From the NCBI GenBank assembly GCA_001464935.1, contig LNEL01000036.1:1-64000 (forward strand): a DNA stretch of 64,000 nt. The letters are read 5' to 3'. Source of the DNA: Gammaproteobacteria bacterium Ga0077536 (GTDB taxonomy: Bacteria > Pseudomonadota > Gammaproteobacteria > Ga0077536). The notes beneath the pieces are model-generated. The model worked only from the letters and a program-made list of their open reading frames with translations, did no database searches and was not told the origin of the DNA. Every line of letters starts with the position of its first letter. The first letter of the stretch is position 1. The translations under genes were made by a program, and so were the position numbers. This document shows, piece after piece, positions 15,468 to 26,884 of the stretch.

Positions 15468-17049
15468 CGGGCACCCCCAGCACGAGCTTCAGCGCGAATC
15501 TCGCCTCCTGACCGGCCGGTGTCTCGAGCGCCGCGCCGCTGACCGAGGAACTCTGCTTCAGATCCAGCGGGTACTCGAGCACTTCGACCTGCACCGCGTG
15601 CGTGCCGGTGCGCAGCGCGGCGGCGAGTGCATCGACATGCGCAATCGCCGCGCGATAGTTGCCTTCGAACAGCGTGACCTCACCGCGCAGCACGCCTATC
15701 TCGTATTGCGCATAGCGCGGATCGGGCGCGAGCGCCGGCTGCTCGGGCGCGGTGGCGATTCCGGGCAGCCGGTTCGGATCGACCGCGACCAGCCACTTGA
15801 TCTCGTCGAGCCGGATGCGCGGCGCCTGCGCGAGCTGCGCGCCGACCGCGCTGAGCCAGGCCAGCGGATCGCTGCGCCGGGCATTCAGCACCGCGACGAG
15901 ATCAACCGCCTGCTTGATGTCGACCGGCTCGACCGGCGTCGGCGGCAGGCCGCGCCGCGCGAGCTCGAAGCGTTCCTGGTAGAAGTTCGCCTTCTGCGCC
16001 GCGTCGAGCGCCTGCTGTTTCAGATTGAGCGCCTCGACGAACTCGAGCGTGCTGTAGGCGGTCCCGCCAAGCAGCGCGAGCACGCTGGCGACGAGCAGGG
16101 CCAGTCGCGTCTGGTGCAGCTTGTAGTACCGCGTCTCGCTCGCCTGCGCGTAGTGTTCGCGCGGCGGTGCATCGAGCAGCAGCTGCGCGAACAGCATGTC
16201 GCTGTACGGCGTGCTGGCATCCACGCCGATCTTCAGCTTCTTCGCGAGCTGCGCGATGTCGACGAGCCGGTAGTGCTCGGTGTCCGTGTCGCGGCATTCC
16301 TGTTCGAGCTCGGCGAGCATGTCGCCGTGGCTCAGCAGGTAGACCTCGAGCGGCCCTTCGCGCGAGGACAGCGCGAGACTGTTCAGATAGCGTCGCAGCT
16401 TGTCGAGTTCGGAGGTCACGTAGCTCGCGTACGGCACGGTGCCCGGCCGCGGCATCGCGGCGAGGCGGCTGATCTTCAGGTGCCCGTCGCGAAAGAAGGT
16501 CTGCCGCAGACCGCTCGCCTGCTGCACGCTGATCAACAGCACGTTCTGGCCTTTCGCGCCGAGCTGCTTCAGCAGTTCGCCGCTGAGTACCGGCAGCGAA
16601 TGAATGCCGGCAATCGGCACCCGGTGTGCCAGCAGTTCGGCGACCCACGGCGTGACGACTTCCGGCCGCGTGAGAGCGGCGAGCAGCACCCGATCGTCGC
16701 GCCGGCCGTCCTTCTCGCGCCCCTGCGACAGCGCCAGCCAGTACGGCGTGCCGCGAAACAGCCGCGCGAACTTGCGGCCCAGCACGGCGCGCCTGTCGCC
16801 GCCGAACACGTGCGGGATGGTGTCCTGGCGATATTCCTCCTCCACCACGTCGACCAGCAGCGTCATCGGCGCGAACGGCGCGGCCGCGAGATAGCGCGCA
16901 AAACTCGCGAGGCCCTCATCGCCGGCCGGGAACTGCAGCGCGTCAGCGATGCGGCCGCCGCGCGCGAGGTACAGCGTCGCGCGATCTGCCGTCAGCAGCA
17001 GCACGCGGCGGTCGTTGGCGTTAAATCTTGAGGTGGGTGAAGAGGTCAT
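15448..17049 (-). CDS. MshI-like (PilM/PilN-type) pilus assembly protein
   Basis: A 533-residue protein with a cytoplasmic N-terminal domain (about 1-300) of alternating strands and helices. One TM lies at about 316-336 (RLALLVASVLALLGGTAY), followed by a coiled-coil (NLKQQALDAAQKANFYQERFELARR) and a periplasmic domain. This resembles a fusion of a PilM-like cytoplasmic domain with a PilN-like bitopic domain, the arrangement proposed for MshI-type proteins. It overlaps the mshG-like gene by 29 bp and its own downstream gene by 20 bp, indicating tight coupling. The name is inferred from order and topology rather than a diagnostic motif. Confidence 0.6.
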   Translation of the reverse strand: MTSSPTSRFNANDRRVLLLTADRATLYLARGGRIADALQFPAGDEGLASFARYLAAAPFAPMTLLVDVVEEEYRQDTIPHVFGGDRRAVLGRKFARLFRGTPYWLALSQGREKDGRRDDRVLLAALTRPEVVTPWVAELLAHRVPIAGIHSLPVLSGELLKQLGAKGQNVLLISVQQASGLRQTFFRDGHLKISRLAAMPRPGTVPYASYVTSELDKLRRYLNSLALSSREGPLEVYLLSHGDMLAELEQECRDTDTEHYRLVDIAQLAKKLKIGVDASTPYSDMLFAQLLLDAPPREHYAQASETRYYKLHQTRLALLVASVLALLGGTAYSTLEFVEALNLKQQALDAAQKANFYQERFELARRGLPPTPVEPVDIKQAVDLVAVLNARRSDPLAWLSAVGAQLAQAPRIRLDEIKWLVAVDPNRLPGIATAPEQPALAPDPRYAQYEIGVLRGEVTLFEGNYRAAIAHVDALAAALRTGTHAVQVEVLEYPLDLKQSSSVSGAALETPAGQEARFALKLVLGVPDALHKS

Positions 17050-18226
17050 ACAGCGGCCCGAACACGGACACCACGATCCAGACCATGAACAGCCCCAGCA
17101 CGATGATCATCGCCGGCAGCAGCATGGCCTGCAGTTTGTTGACGGATTCCTGGACGTCGCGATTGAAGAAGTAGCTGACATTGTTCAGCGCTTCCTCGAG
17201 TGCACCGGTGTTCTCGCCGACACGCAGCATGCGCACGACGAGCGGTGGGAACAGCCCCGTCGCCGCGAAGCTCGCGCTGATGCCGCCGCCGTCCTGGATC
17301 ATCCGGCCGGCGTCGCGCAGCGCGCGGCGAATCGCGCGATTGCCGGCGACGTCCTCCCCGGTGCGGATGCACTCGAGCACGGTGATGCCCGAGGTGTACA
17401 TGATCGAGAACACGTTGCAGACGCGGGTGACGATGATTTTCTTCATGATCGGCCCGAGCAGCGGCAGGCGCAGTTTCCAGTCGTCGATACGCTGCGCGAA
17501 TTCGGGATTCAGGCGCACACCCGCCCACACGCCGCCGGCGGCCAGCAGCGGCAGGCCGAGCACGAGGTACCAGTAGGTCGAGAAGAAGTGCGAGAAGGCG
17601 ATCAGCATGCGGGTCTGCAGCGGCAAGGCCTGGCCCATGTTCGACAGGAAGCTCAGCAGCTGCGGCACGACGTAGAGCATCATGAAGAACAGCGTGAGCA
17701 CCAGCACCACGCCGACCACGGCCGGGTACATCAGCAGCCGCTTGGTCAGCGAGGCCTGCTCGTCCTGCCATTTGAGGTTCTCGATGACTTTCTGCAGCAC
17801 TTCGTTGAGCCGCCCGCTCTGCTCGCCCGCGCGGATCAGGCTCACGAGCACGGGATCGAACACGGCGGGGAAGTCCGCCATCGCCCCCGACAGGTTCTTG
17901 CCGCCCTCGATCGACTCGATCAGCGCCGCCGTCACCTCGCGCAGCCGGCGATGGCCAATCGAGTCGCGCAGATCGGCCAGCCCTTCGAGGATGGGGACGC
18001 CCGCGCGGATCAGCTGTTCGAGATGGAAGCAGAACGTGATGAGCTCCACGCGCCGGATTCCGCCGCGCCCCGCGCGCTGCTGCGCGGCTTTCAGTTCGCG
18101 GAAGTCGATCAGATCGAGCCCGAGCCGCGACAGCCGCGTTTCGAGATCGGCCGCGTTGATGGCGTCCGTGCGTCCGCGGCGCATGCGGCCGCGCTCGTCG
18201 ATGGCCTTGTAGCGGAAGACTTCCAT
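17021..18226 (-). CDS. mshG: Inner-membrane platform protein MshG (GspF/PilC family)
   Basis: A 401-residue T2SS-F family protein. It opens MEVFRYKAIDERGRMRRG, the usual N-terminus. Two GspF repeats, each with helices and TM segments, follow. The paired motifs are FCFHLEQLIRAGVPILEGL (about 66) and RVCNVFSIMYTSGITVLECI (about 268), and the conserved GENTGALEEALNNVS precedes the last TM. It anchors the assembly ATPase at the membrane and helps extract pilins. It lies 7 bp downstream of the mshE-like gene. Confidence 0.9.
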   Translation of the reverse strand: MEVFRYKAIDERGRMRRGRTDAINAADLETRLSRLGLDLIDFRELKAAQQRAGRGGIRRVELITFCFHLEQLIRAGVPILEGLADLRDSIGHRRLREVTAALIESIEGGKNLSGAMADFPAVFDPVLVSLIRAGEQSGRLNEVLQKVIENLKWQDEQASLTKRLLMYPAVVGVVLVLTLFFMMLYVVPQLLSFLSNMGQALPLQTRMLIAFSHFFSTYWYLVLGLPLLAAGGVWAGVRLNPEFAQRIDDWKLRLPLLGPIMKKIIVTRVCNVFSIMYTSGITVLECIRTGEDVAGNRAIRRALRDAGRMIQDGGGISASFAATGLFPPLVVRMLRVGENTGALEEALNNVSYFFNRDVQESVNKLQAMLLPAMIIVLGLFMVWIVVSVFGPLYDLFTHLKI

Positions 18227-18233
18227 CGCAGGC

Positions 18234-19940
18234 TCAGGCGACGCGATCGGTGAGGTCGACGACGCGCGAGATTTCGTCGATCGTCGTCACGCCGCGCAGG
18301 ACGCGCTGCACGGCGACGTCGGCCAGCGGAATGAAGCCTTTCGCATGCGCCGCCGCGAGCAGCTCGCGCGCGCTCGCGCCGCGCGCGATCAAATCGTCGA
18401 GATCGCGATCGAACTTCAGCAGTTCCATCAACGCCGTGCGGCCCTCGTAGCCCTGGTGCTCCGCGTGCCGGAACTCCTCGGCGACGCGACAAATCTGGAT
18501 CGGCTGCTCGTCGCCGATGCGCAGGATGCGCCGCTCGATCGGCATCGGGTCGTACAGCTCGGCGCAGCCGTGCCGCAGGCGGCGCACGAGGCGCTGGGCG
18601 AGGATGCCGATCAGATTGCCCGCCATGATGTCGGGCCGCACGCCCATGTCGATCAGCCGCGGGATCGCGCCGATCGCCGAGTTCGCGTGCAGGGTCGAAA
18701 ACACCTGGTGGCCGGTCATGGCCGCGCGGAAGGCCATCGCCGCGGTGTCTTCATCGCGGATTTCGCCGACCAGGATGATGTCTGGATCCTGCCGCAGCAT
18801 CGAACGCACGCCGCTCGCGAAGTCGAGGCGCACGGCGTCGTTCAGCGAGGTCTGGCGAATCATGCCCATCGGATACTCGACCGGATCCTCGAGCGTCATG
18901 ATGTTGACCGACTCGGTGTTCAGATGATTCAGCACGCTGTAGAGCGTGGTCGTCTTGCCGGAACCGGTCGGGCCGCTGACGAGCATCAGGCCTTCGGGCC
19001 GTGCGACCATCAGCTTCAGCAGGTGCAGGATGTCGTCGTCGAGGCCCAGTTCGTCGATCGGCACGATGCCCTTCTGGCGATCGAGCACGCGCAGCACGAT
19101 GTTCTCACCGTGCACGGTCGGGATGGTCGACACGCGGAAGTCGATCTGGCGGCCCGACAGCGACAGCGTGATGCGGCCGTCCTGCGGCGCGCGCGTCTCG
19201 GCGATATCGAGCCCGGACATCACCTTCAGCCGCACCGCGAGCGCCGACCAGTAGTTCTTGTGCAGGCTGCGCACCTGGCGCAGCACGCCGTCGATGCGGT
19301 AGCGGAAGCGCAGAAAGCCCTCTTCCGGCTCGAAATGGATGTCCGACGCGCCGCGCTTCACGGCATCCGACAGCAGCGCATTGACGAGGCGCACCACCGG
19401 CTGGCTGTATTCCTGGCTGTCGGCGTCGAGACTTTCATAGTCGATTTCGCCGGTTTCGATTTCCTGCAGGATGCCGTCGACCGACAGCTCGAAACCGTAG
19501 AACTGGTCGATCGCCTTCTCGATCTCCGCTTCGCCGGCCATCAGCGGCACGACTTCGATGTCGGCGCCGATCAGCGCCGCGATCTGGTCGAGCGCGACGA
19601 CGTTGAAGGTATCGGCCATGGCGATCGTGAGCCGCCGGCGATTGGCTTCGAAGGTCAGCGGCAGGATGTGAAAGCGCCGCGCGAGGTCCTTCGGGATCAT
19701 CCGGATCGCTTCGCTGTCGACGACGACCTTGTTCAGATCGGCCTTCTGCTGCCCGAGTGCGCCGCCGAGCACATCGAGGATCACCGCCTCGGTCGCGAAG
19801 CCGAGACGCACGAGGATCTTGCCGAGGTGATCGCGGTTGCGCTTCTGTTCGGTCAGCGCGATGCGCACCTGGTCGGGACTGACGACGCCCTTCTGGACGA
19901 GCAGTTCGCCGATGCGCAGGTTCTTCTTCGCCATGCTCAT
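18234..19940 (-). CDS. mshE: Pilus assembly ATPase MshE with N-terminal MshEN domain
   Basis: A 568-residue GspE/PilB-family hexameric ATPase. The N-terminal ~150 residues show the two tandem MshEN-type motifs (RIGELLVQKGVVSPDQVRIAL and LGKILVRLGFATEAVILDVL), which in MshE bind cyclic di-GMP. The catalytic core has Walker A GPTGSGKT with Lys329, an Asp box, Walker B ILVGEIRD and a His box GHQVFSTLHAN. The tetracysteine zinc motif of GspE/PilB is absent (only scattered Cys). It powers pilin polymerisation at the inner membrane. Regulation by c-di-GMP is inferred from the domain. Confidence 0.9.
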   Translation of the reverse strand: MSMAKKNLRIGELLVQKGVVSPDQVRIALTEQKRNRDHLGKILVRLGFATEAVILDVLGGALGQQKADLNKVVVDSEAIRMIPKDLARRFHILPLTFEANRRRLTIAMADTFNVVALDQIAALIGADIEVVPLMAGEAEIEKAIDQFYGFELSVDGILQEIETGEIDYESLDADSQEYSQPVVRLVNALLSDAVKRGASDIHFEPEEGFLRFRYRIDGVLRQVRSLHKNYWSALAVRLKVMSGLDIAETRAPQDGRITLSLSGRQIDFRVSTIPTVHGENIVLRVLDRQKGIVPIDELGLDDDILHLLKLMVARPEGLMLVSGPTGSGKTTTLYSVLNHLNTESVNIMTLEDPVEYPMGMIRQTSLNDAVRLDFASGVRSMLRQDPDIILVGEIRDEDTAAMAFRAAMTGHQVFSTLHANSAIGAIPRLIDMGVRPDIMAGNLIGILAQRLVRRLRHGCAELYDPMPIERRILRIGDEQPIQICRVAEEFRHAEHQGYEGRTALMELLKFDRDLDDLIARGASARELLAAAHAKGFIPLADVAVQRVLRGVTTIDEISRVVDLTDRVA

Positions 19941-19959
19941 GCCGGGGGCCGCGCGCCGT

Positions 19960-21351
19960 TCACGGTGCGCCGGCGAGCGCGGCCACCCGCGCCGTGGCCC
20001 GCGTCACGTCGAAACCGGCGGCGCCGGCCTGCCGCAGCGCCAGCGCCTTGCGGTAGTACTCGAGCGCTGCCTTGCGCTGACCGAGCTGATCGAGGCTCAC
20101 GGCGAGATTGTAGGCATAGTCGCCATTCGCCGGCGCGCGCGAGAACGCCGCGAAATAGGCTTCCTGCGCATCGGCCCAGCGCTTCTGCCGCGCATACAGG
20201 TTGCCGAGCGCGAAGCGCAGATACGGACTGTCGGCGTCGTTGTCGGCGAGCAGCTTCAGGCGTGCCTCGGTGATCTCGTTGCCGGCGCCCCCTTCGATCA
20301 TGAACAGCGCGGCGCTCGCGACGGGATGGCGCGGCTCCTGGCGCAGCACGTCGCGATACCAGCGGTGCGCCTCCGCCAGCCGGCCCTCCCGCATCGCGAT
20401 CGCGGCGAGGCCCAGCCGCGCGTCGGTGCGCTCCGGATCGCGCGCGAGAACCTCCTGGTAGAGGCGGCGCGCAGTGTCGATCTGTCCGAGCTGGAAGGCG
20501 CCGTAGGCACGCGTCACCGTGTCCGGCGCGGCGCTGCCCTTCGCCTGCCGCGCGATGCGGACTTCGCCGCTCGTGATCTCGGCGTCCCTGGGGATGTCGC
20601 CGGCGAGCGCGCGCTCGAGCGGCGCGGCGCTGAGCATGGCGGGCGTTGGCGCCACCGCAGTGGCGGTCTCGATCGGCGAGGGCGTGGGGGCGGCCACTGG
20701 CGCCGGCGCGACGACCGGCGTGTTGTCGACAGGCTCGGCGGCCACCGGCGCGGGTTCCTCTGCGAGCGGCGTCGTGACGGCCGCTCCCTGCGGCAACGGA
20801 GGCGGCGACGACGCGACAGGCGCAGGCGTCGCTAACGCGGGCAGCGACGGCGGCGCTTCGAGCTGGGCGGCGAGCTTCGGCGAGGGAATCGGCCGCGTCT
20901 GCGGTGTCTGCCGGTAGGCATAGAGCCCGACGGCCGTCAGGCCCGCAGCGAGCAGACCGGTGCACACGATGACGGCGACGAGGCCCCGCGGCAGTCCGCC
21001 ACCACGCGTTGCTTCGAACACCGTCTGCGCGCTGACGACCGTCGGCTGCGCCGCACTCCCGGGGCCGACCGGTGCGGTCAGGAACGGCGACGGGCTGACC
21101 CCGAGCTCGGGCAGCAAGCCGTCGCGCGTGGCCGCGCCGCGCGGCATCTGCTGGCGCGTCGGCGCCGCCTGCTGATCGTAGAGCGTGTCGTCGACGAGGC
21201 TGCGCAGCGGACGCTCGGTCGAGGTCTCCAGCGGCTCCAGGCGCAGTTCGCCGGTCGTCGCCTCGGGCTCGATCGGCAGGCCGCTGGCGCGCGCGGCGGC
21301 ATTCTTCTTCTCCGCCTCGGCCCGGCGCAGGGCGTCCATCAGGAGGCTCAT
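19960..21351 (-). CDS. mshN: MshN-like TPR protein
   Basis: A 463-residue bitopic protein. The start MSLLMDALRRAEAEKK is characteristic of this family and fixes ATG 21351. One TM lies at about 133-153 (GLVAVIVCTGLLAAGLTAVGL), followed by a long Pro/Ala/Val-rich linker (about 160-260) and then TPR-like helical repeats to the end (for example RLYQEVLARDPERTDARLGL and GNLYARQKRWADAQEAYFAA). In MSHA systems MshN is thought to stabilise the assembly complex in the periplasm. It sits between secretin and ATPase genes, in agreement with known msh clusters. Confidence 0.8.
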   Translation of the reverse strand: MSLLMDALRRAEAEKKNAAARASGLPIEPEATTGELRLEPLETSTERPLRSLVDDTLYDQQAAPTRQQMPRGAATRDGLLPELGVSPSPFLTAPVGPGSAAQPTVVSAQTVFEATRGGGLPRGLVAVIVCTGLLAAGLTAVGLYAYRQTPQTRPIPSPKLAAQLEAPPSLPALATPAPVASSPPPLPQGAAVTTPLAEEPAPVAAEPVDNTPVVAPAPVAAPTPSPIETATAVAPTPAMLSAAPLERALAGDIPRDAEITSGEVRIARQAKGSAAPDTVTRAYGAFQLGQIDTARRLYQEVLARDPERTDARLGLAAIAMREGRLAEAHRWYRDVLRQEPRHPVASAALFMIEGGAGNEITEARLKLLADNDADSPYLRFALGNLYARQKRWADAQEAYFAAFSRAPANGDYAYNLAVSLDQLGQRKAALEYYRKALALRQAGAAGFDVTRATARVAALAGAP

Positions 21352-21370
21352 GCGGGCTGCCCGTGGCCGT

Positions 21371-23086
21371 TCAGGGTGCGGTGCCGGCCGGCGCCGCACC
21401 GAGGAACTGCCGGTATTCCCGCAGATCGCGCTCGAGACTCGGCTCCTCGACGACCACCGGTCGCAGGAAGATCACGAGCTCGGTCTTGCGGTTGTTGACC
21501 TCGTCAGTGTTGAACAGCAGGTCGCCGAGCACCGGCAGGCGCGCGAGACCAGGCACTTCGCGGTTGCCGGTGCTGCGCTCGTCCTGCATCAGGCCGCCGA
21601 GCACGCCGACCTGGCCGTTGATGAGTTTGAGCACGGACTCCATCTCGCGCGTGCGGATGACGGGCACGAGGTTCGTGACGTCGGCGCCGTCGCCGCCGTT
21701 CAGCTGCGTGATGAGCCGCGGGCCCGGATCGACGGCATCGCCCACTTTCTGCGAAATCGTCGGCCGCACCGTCAGCGTGACCTCCTGGTTCGCGGAGATC
21801 TGCGGCGTCACGGCCATCACTAGCCCGACCGGCACCGAGTGCACCTCGGTCTCGACGAAGGTGCGACCCTGCGCGTTCAGGGTCGAGTCGGTGTTGGTGA
21901 CGTCGACGGTGAAGTACACCAGCTCTTCGACGACCTTCAGCAGCGCCGTCTGGTTGTTCAGCACCATCAGCCGCGGACTCGACAGGACCTTGGTGTCGCC
22001 GAACTCGCGCAGCAGGCGCACCGTGGTCTCGACGAGCCGGCCGCTCGCGTCCGGATCGCGATAGCCGAACACGAACGACGACACCGCGTTGTCGATCACA
22101 CCGTCGGCGATTTCGCCGAGCAGCTGCTGGTTGACGCCGAAACCGGCCTTGTCGTCGTTGAGCAGGATCTGCCAGTCGACGCCGGCCTGGTACTGATCGT
22201 TGAGACTGATTTCGACGATCGTCGCCTCGATCATCACCTGGCGGCGCACGTTGGTGAGCACGCGATCGATGAATTCCTGGATCAGTTCGTGTTCGACGCT
22301 CGTCGCCTTGACCGTCAGCACGCCGGCCTCGGGATTGACGATCAGGCGATCGGACTGCAGGCGCTCGGCGTTCGCGGTCGAGGACTCGCCGATGATCGAC
22401 AGCACGTTCGTCGTCAGCGTTTCCCAGAAGCGGTTGTACGCGCGCGAACTGACGCGCGTCGCGGAGCTGTTCGTGCCCTGCGCATTCTGCCCGCCCGCCC
22501 CGGCCCCGCCGCCGACCTGGTCGGCACCGCCCTCGCCCGTCGTCGCGACCTGGGTCGCGATGTTGACGGTGGTGTCGGTGTCCCGCGACAGGTTCACGTA
22601 GCCGACCTCGTAGGTGCGGAAGAACGGGTCGTCCGGCGACACGACGATGTTGTTGCCTTCGAGCTGGTAGCGCAGGTTCACCTGCCGCGCGACGCGGTCG
22701 AGGATCTGCGGCAGGGTCTGGTCGATCGCGTTCAGCGTGACCTTGCCGGGCAGGTCGCCCTTGATGTCGACGTTCATCTCGGCGTCGCGCGCGAGCGCGA
22801 ACAGCAGTTCGCGCACCGGCACGTCGCTGACGACGACCGTGTAACGCTCGCCGTCCGGTGCCGGGGTCGGCGGCGGCAGGTAGCTCGTCTGCGCCACGAC
22901 GTCGGGAATGTCGGCCGCCGGCCTGGCCGCTTCGGAGGCCTGGTTCAGATGGCCCTGCGAATCGGGCAAGGGCGGCGGCGTCATCTGCGCGCAGCTCGTC
23001 AGCAGCACACCCGCCAGCGCGGCACAGGCCCGCGCGAGGCGGGCCTTTCGGCGACCGTTCCCGGGTGCGGGCGGCGTAAGGTTCAT
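21371..23086 (-). CDS. mshL: MSHA-type secretin MshL (outer-membrane lipoprotein)
   Basis: A 571-residue secretin. The N-terminus has a lipoprotein signal with lipobox LTSC (Cys32). A secretin/STN domain with VSDVPVRELLFALARD follows, then an N-domain with a Gly-rich loop (GGADQVGGGAGAGGQNAQG), and the C-terminal secretin core with EATIVEISLNDQYQAGVDW, the VPVGLVMAVTPQI strand, LGGLMQDE and VPGLARLPVLGDLLFN. It forms the outer-membrane pore for the pilus. ATG 23086 overlaps the mshM stop (ATGA), so longer readings of the frame are rejected. Confidence 0.92.
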   Translation of the reverse strand: MNLTPPAPGNGRRKARLARACAALAGVLLTSCAQMTPPPLPDSQGHLNQASEAARPAADIPDVVAQTSYLPPPTPAPDGERYTVVVSDVPVRELLFALARDAEMNVDIKGDLPGKVTLNAIDQTLPQILDRVARQVNLRYQLEGNNIVVSPDDPFFRTYEVGYVNLSRDTDTTVNIATQVATTGEGGADQVGGGAGAGGQNAQGTNSSATRVSSRAYNRFWETLTTNVLSIIGESSTANAERLQSDRLIVNPEAGVLTVKATSVEHELIQEFIDRVLTNVRRQVMIEATIVEISLNDQYQAGVDWQILLNDDKAGFGVNQQLLGEIADGVIDNAVSSFVFGYRDPDASGRLVETTVRLLREFGDTKVLSSPRLMVLNNQTALLKVVEELVYFTVDVTNTDSTLNAQGRTFVETEVHSVPVGLVMAVTPQISANQEVTLTVRPTISQKVGDAVDPGPRLITQLNGGDGADVTNLVPVIRTREMESVLKLINGQVGVLGGLMQDERSTGNREVPGLARLPVLGDLLFNTDEVNNRKTELVIFLRPVVVEEPSLERDLREYRQFLGAAPAGTAP

Positions 23087-24204
23087 AAGCCTTCGGCTCC
23101 GTTGACGTCGAGGGGACTGACCGGATCGATCGCGCGCACGGCGTCGAGCCCGTCGAGCCGCAACAGGTCCACGCGGGGATCGTCGGGCGGTAGTTCGCCG
23201 CTCGGCCCCTGCTGCTCGGACGCCGCGAGCAGCGTCGAGAACGTCGTGAAATCCTCGTAGGACGGCGCCGGCAGTGCGCCGCCGAGGAATGGCAGCCCGT
23301 CCTGCGCGACCAGTCGCGCCGACAGCAGGACGCCACCGAGCACCAGGACGCCGGCAGCGAACAGCGCCGGCCGCCACGCGAACCAGGCCCCGGCCGTCGC
23401 AAACGCACTGTCACGCGCCGCGAGACGCACGTGCGCCGCCTTCACCTGGCGCGCGTTCGCGGCGAACGCGGCGAGCAGGGCCTTGTCGGCGAGGATGTTG
23501 ATTCTGCGCAGCAGGCCTTTCGAATGCCGCGCCAGCTCGCGGATCGCGGCGCCGGCGAACAGGTCCGGGCCGCGATACCCGCTCGTGCGCAGGCGCGTGT
23601 TCAGGTAATCGCGGATCTCGTCGACCTTCAGTGGCGCGAGATTGAAGCGGAAGGTGATGCGCTCGTTCAGCTGCCGGATCTCGTGCACCGCCAGTTTGGC
23701 GTCGAGCTCGGGCTGACCGAACAGCACGATCTGCAGCAATTTCTCTTCGGAGGTTTCGAGGTTCGACAGCAGCCGGATTTCCTCGAGCGTCGCGAGCGGC
23801 ATGCCCTGCGCCTCCTCGACGAACATCACCACGCGCCGGTTCGCCGCATGACGGCCGACGAGATGCTCGTGCAGCGCGCGCATCACGTCGAGGCGGGTCG
23901 CGGTGGCGGCGACCGGCAGCTCGAGTTCGACGGCGATCGCGTGCAGGATTTCGTCCGGCGCCAGGCGGGGATTGGCGAGATAGATGATTTCGCAGTGCTC
24001 GGGCAGTTCGCGTTCGAGCATGCGGCAGAGCATGGTCTTGCCGCTGCCGACTTCGCCGACCACCTTCACGATGCCTTCGCCGCGCGAGATCGCGTAGATC
24101 AGGGCATCGAGCACCGCGCCGCGGTTGCCGCCCGGGAAAAAGAACGCCGGATCCGGCGTGATGCGGAACGGCGTGCGGTCGAGCCCGAAATGCTGGCTGT
24201 ACAT
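23083..24204 (-). CDS. mshM: MshM/ExeA-like AAA ATPase
   Basis: A 373-residue protein of the ExeA/MshM family. Its typical opening YSQHFGLDRTPFRITPDPAFFF leads to Walker A GEVGSGKT (50-57) and Walker B VVMFVEEAQ with sensor LLSNLET. A single TM (about 277-300) puts the last ~70 residues in the periplasm. ExeA-type proteins work with a partner to localise and assemble the secretin, which here is encoded immediately downstream with a 4-bp overlap. It lies 3 bp downstream of the sigma-54 regulator gene. Confidence 0.88.
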   Translation of the reverse strand: MYSQHFGLDRTPFRITPDPAFFFPGGNRGAVLDALIYAISRGEGIVKVVGEVGSGKTMLCRMLERELPEHCEIIYLANPRLAPDEILHAIAVELELPVAATATRLDVMRALHEHLVGRHAANRRVVMFVEEAQGMPLATLEEIRLLSNLETSEEKLLQIVLFGQPELDAKLAVHEIRQLNERITFRFNLAPLKVDEIRDYLNTRLRTSGYRGPDLFAGAAIRELARHSKGLLRRINILADKALLAAFAANARQVKAAHVRLAARDSAFATAGAWFAWRPALFAAGVLVLGGVLLSARLVAQDGLPFLGGALPAPSYEDFTTFSTLLAASEQQGPSGELPPDDPRVDLLRLDGLDAVRAIDPVSPLDVNGAEGL

Positions 24205-24207
24205 CGG

Positions 24208-25671
<1,464 letters not shown>

Positions 25672-26512
25672 GGCCGTCAGTGATGTCGAGTCGCCGGAGG
25701 ATCGCCTCCACTGCCTCGTGCTGGTTCATCGTGTAGAAATGCAGGCCCGGTGCACCGCGCTCGAGCAGCCGCGCGCAGAGCTCGGCCGTGACTTCGATGC
25801 CGAACGCGCGGATCGATGCGCGGTCGTCGCCGAAGCCCTGCAGGCGCCTGGCGATCCAGCGCGGGATCTCGGCGCCGCACATCTCGGAGAAGCGCGCGAG
25901 CTGGCTGTAATTCGTGATCGGCATGATGCCGGGCACGATCGGCGCCGTGATGCCGAGCTTCGCGCAGCTGTCGACGAAGCGGAAGTAGGCGTCGGCATTG
26001 TAGAAATACTGCGTGATCGCACTGTCCGCGCCGGCATCGATCTTGCGCTTGAAGTTCGCCAGGTCGGCGGCCGCCGACGGCGCCTGCGGATGGAATTCGG
26101 GGTACGCGGCGACTTCGATGTGGAAGGTGCTGCCGGTTTCGCGGCGGATGAACGCCACGAGTTCGTTCGCATAGCGCAGTTCGCCAAAGCCGGTCAGGCC
26201 CGACGGCATGTCGCCGCGCAGCGCGACAACGCGGCGGATGCCTTCGGCCACGTAGTGCTGGAGCACCTCGCGCAGTTCCGCGACCGGCGTGCCGATGCAG
26301 GAGATGTGCGGCGCGCATTCGATGCCCGTCGCCACGCGGGTGGCGAGCGAGGTTTCGAGCGTGAGTTCGCGCGTGCTGCCGCCGGCGCCGAAAGTGACCG
26401 AGAAGAAAGCCGGCCTGAACGCTGCCAGCCGTTCGCGGGTGATCGCGAGCCGGCCAACCGCCTCTGGCGTGCGCGGCGGAAAGAATTCGAAGCTTAAGGT
26501 GCTGCCCGTCAT

Positions 26513-26884
26513 CGCATTGCTCTGCCTGTGATGCCGCCGGTGAGGGAGCGGCAAGACCTGGGCCGGCACTCGGGCAGTCCGACCCCGCGCCTGCACCGTG
26601 ATGTCTTTTTTATGAGGCAGGCGAACGTGCCAAATATACCGGACTTATAAGGAGATGTAACCATATATTCACCTTGTACCTGAGTAATCGGCCGCGCCCT
26701 GCCACGCGTGCCGCAGGCGGTCGGTGGATGGTCCACGAGGCAGGGTCCGCTGTCTCGCGACCCTGTCGCGGCGCGAGCGATGCGGGACGATATCCCGGCG
26801 CGCAACGGGTCGTCTGTCCGCCTCCTGCAGCGCCGGACGCCGTGCCGTGGCAGCATTGGACGCCCGCCCGTCCGGAGAAATTCC
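26513..26884. other. Intergenic region between metF and a GST gene
   Basis: A 372-bp divergent gap with no gene. It contains an AT-rich patch (about 26605-26675) unlike the surroundings, which probably holds promoters. No SAM or SAH riboswitch fold could be recognised by eye upstream of metF. Confidence 0.5.
26633..26660 (-). promoter_or_regulatory. Candidate metF promoter
   Basis: On the minus strand TTACAT (26660-26655) and TATATT (26638-26633) are spaced by 16 bp, giving an approximate sigma-70 promoter about 120 bp before the metF ATG. The -35 is poor; the call rests on the AT-rich patch and position. Confidence 0.35.

Noticed and set aside
26513..26632. SAM or SAH riboswitch before metF
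   Set aside because: No conserved core or fold was recognised in the leader by eye; only a possible promoter is supported.
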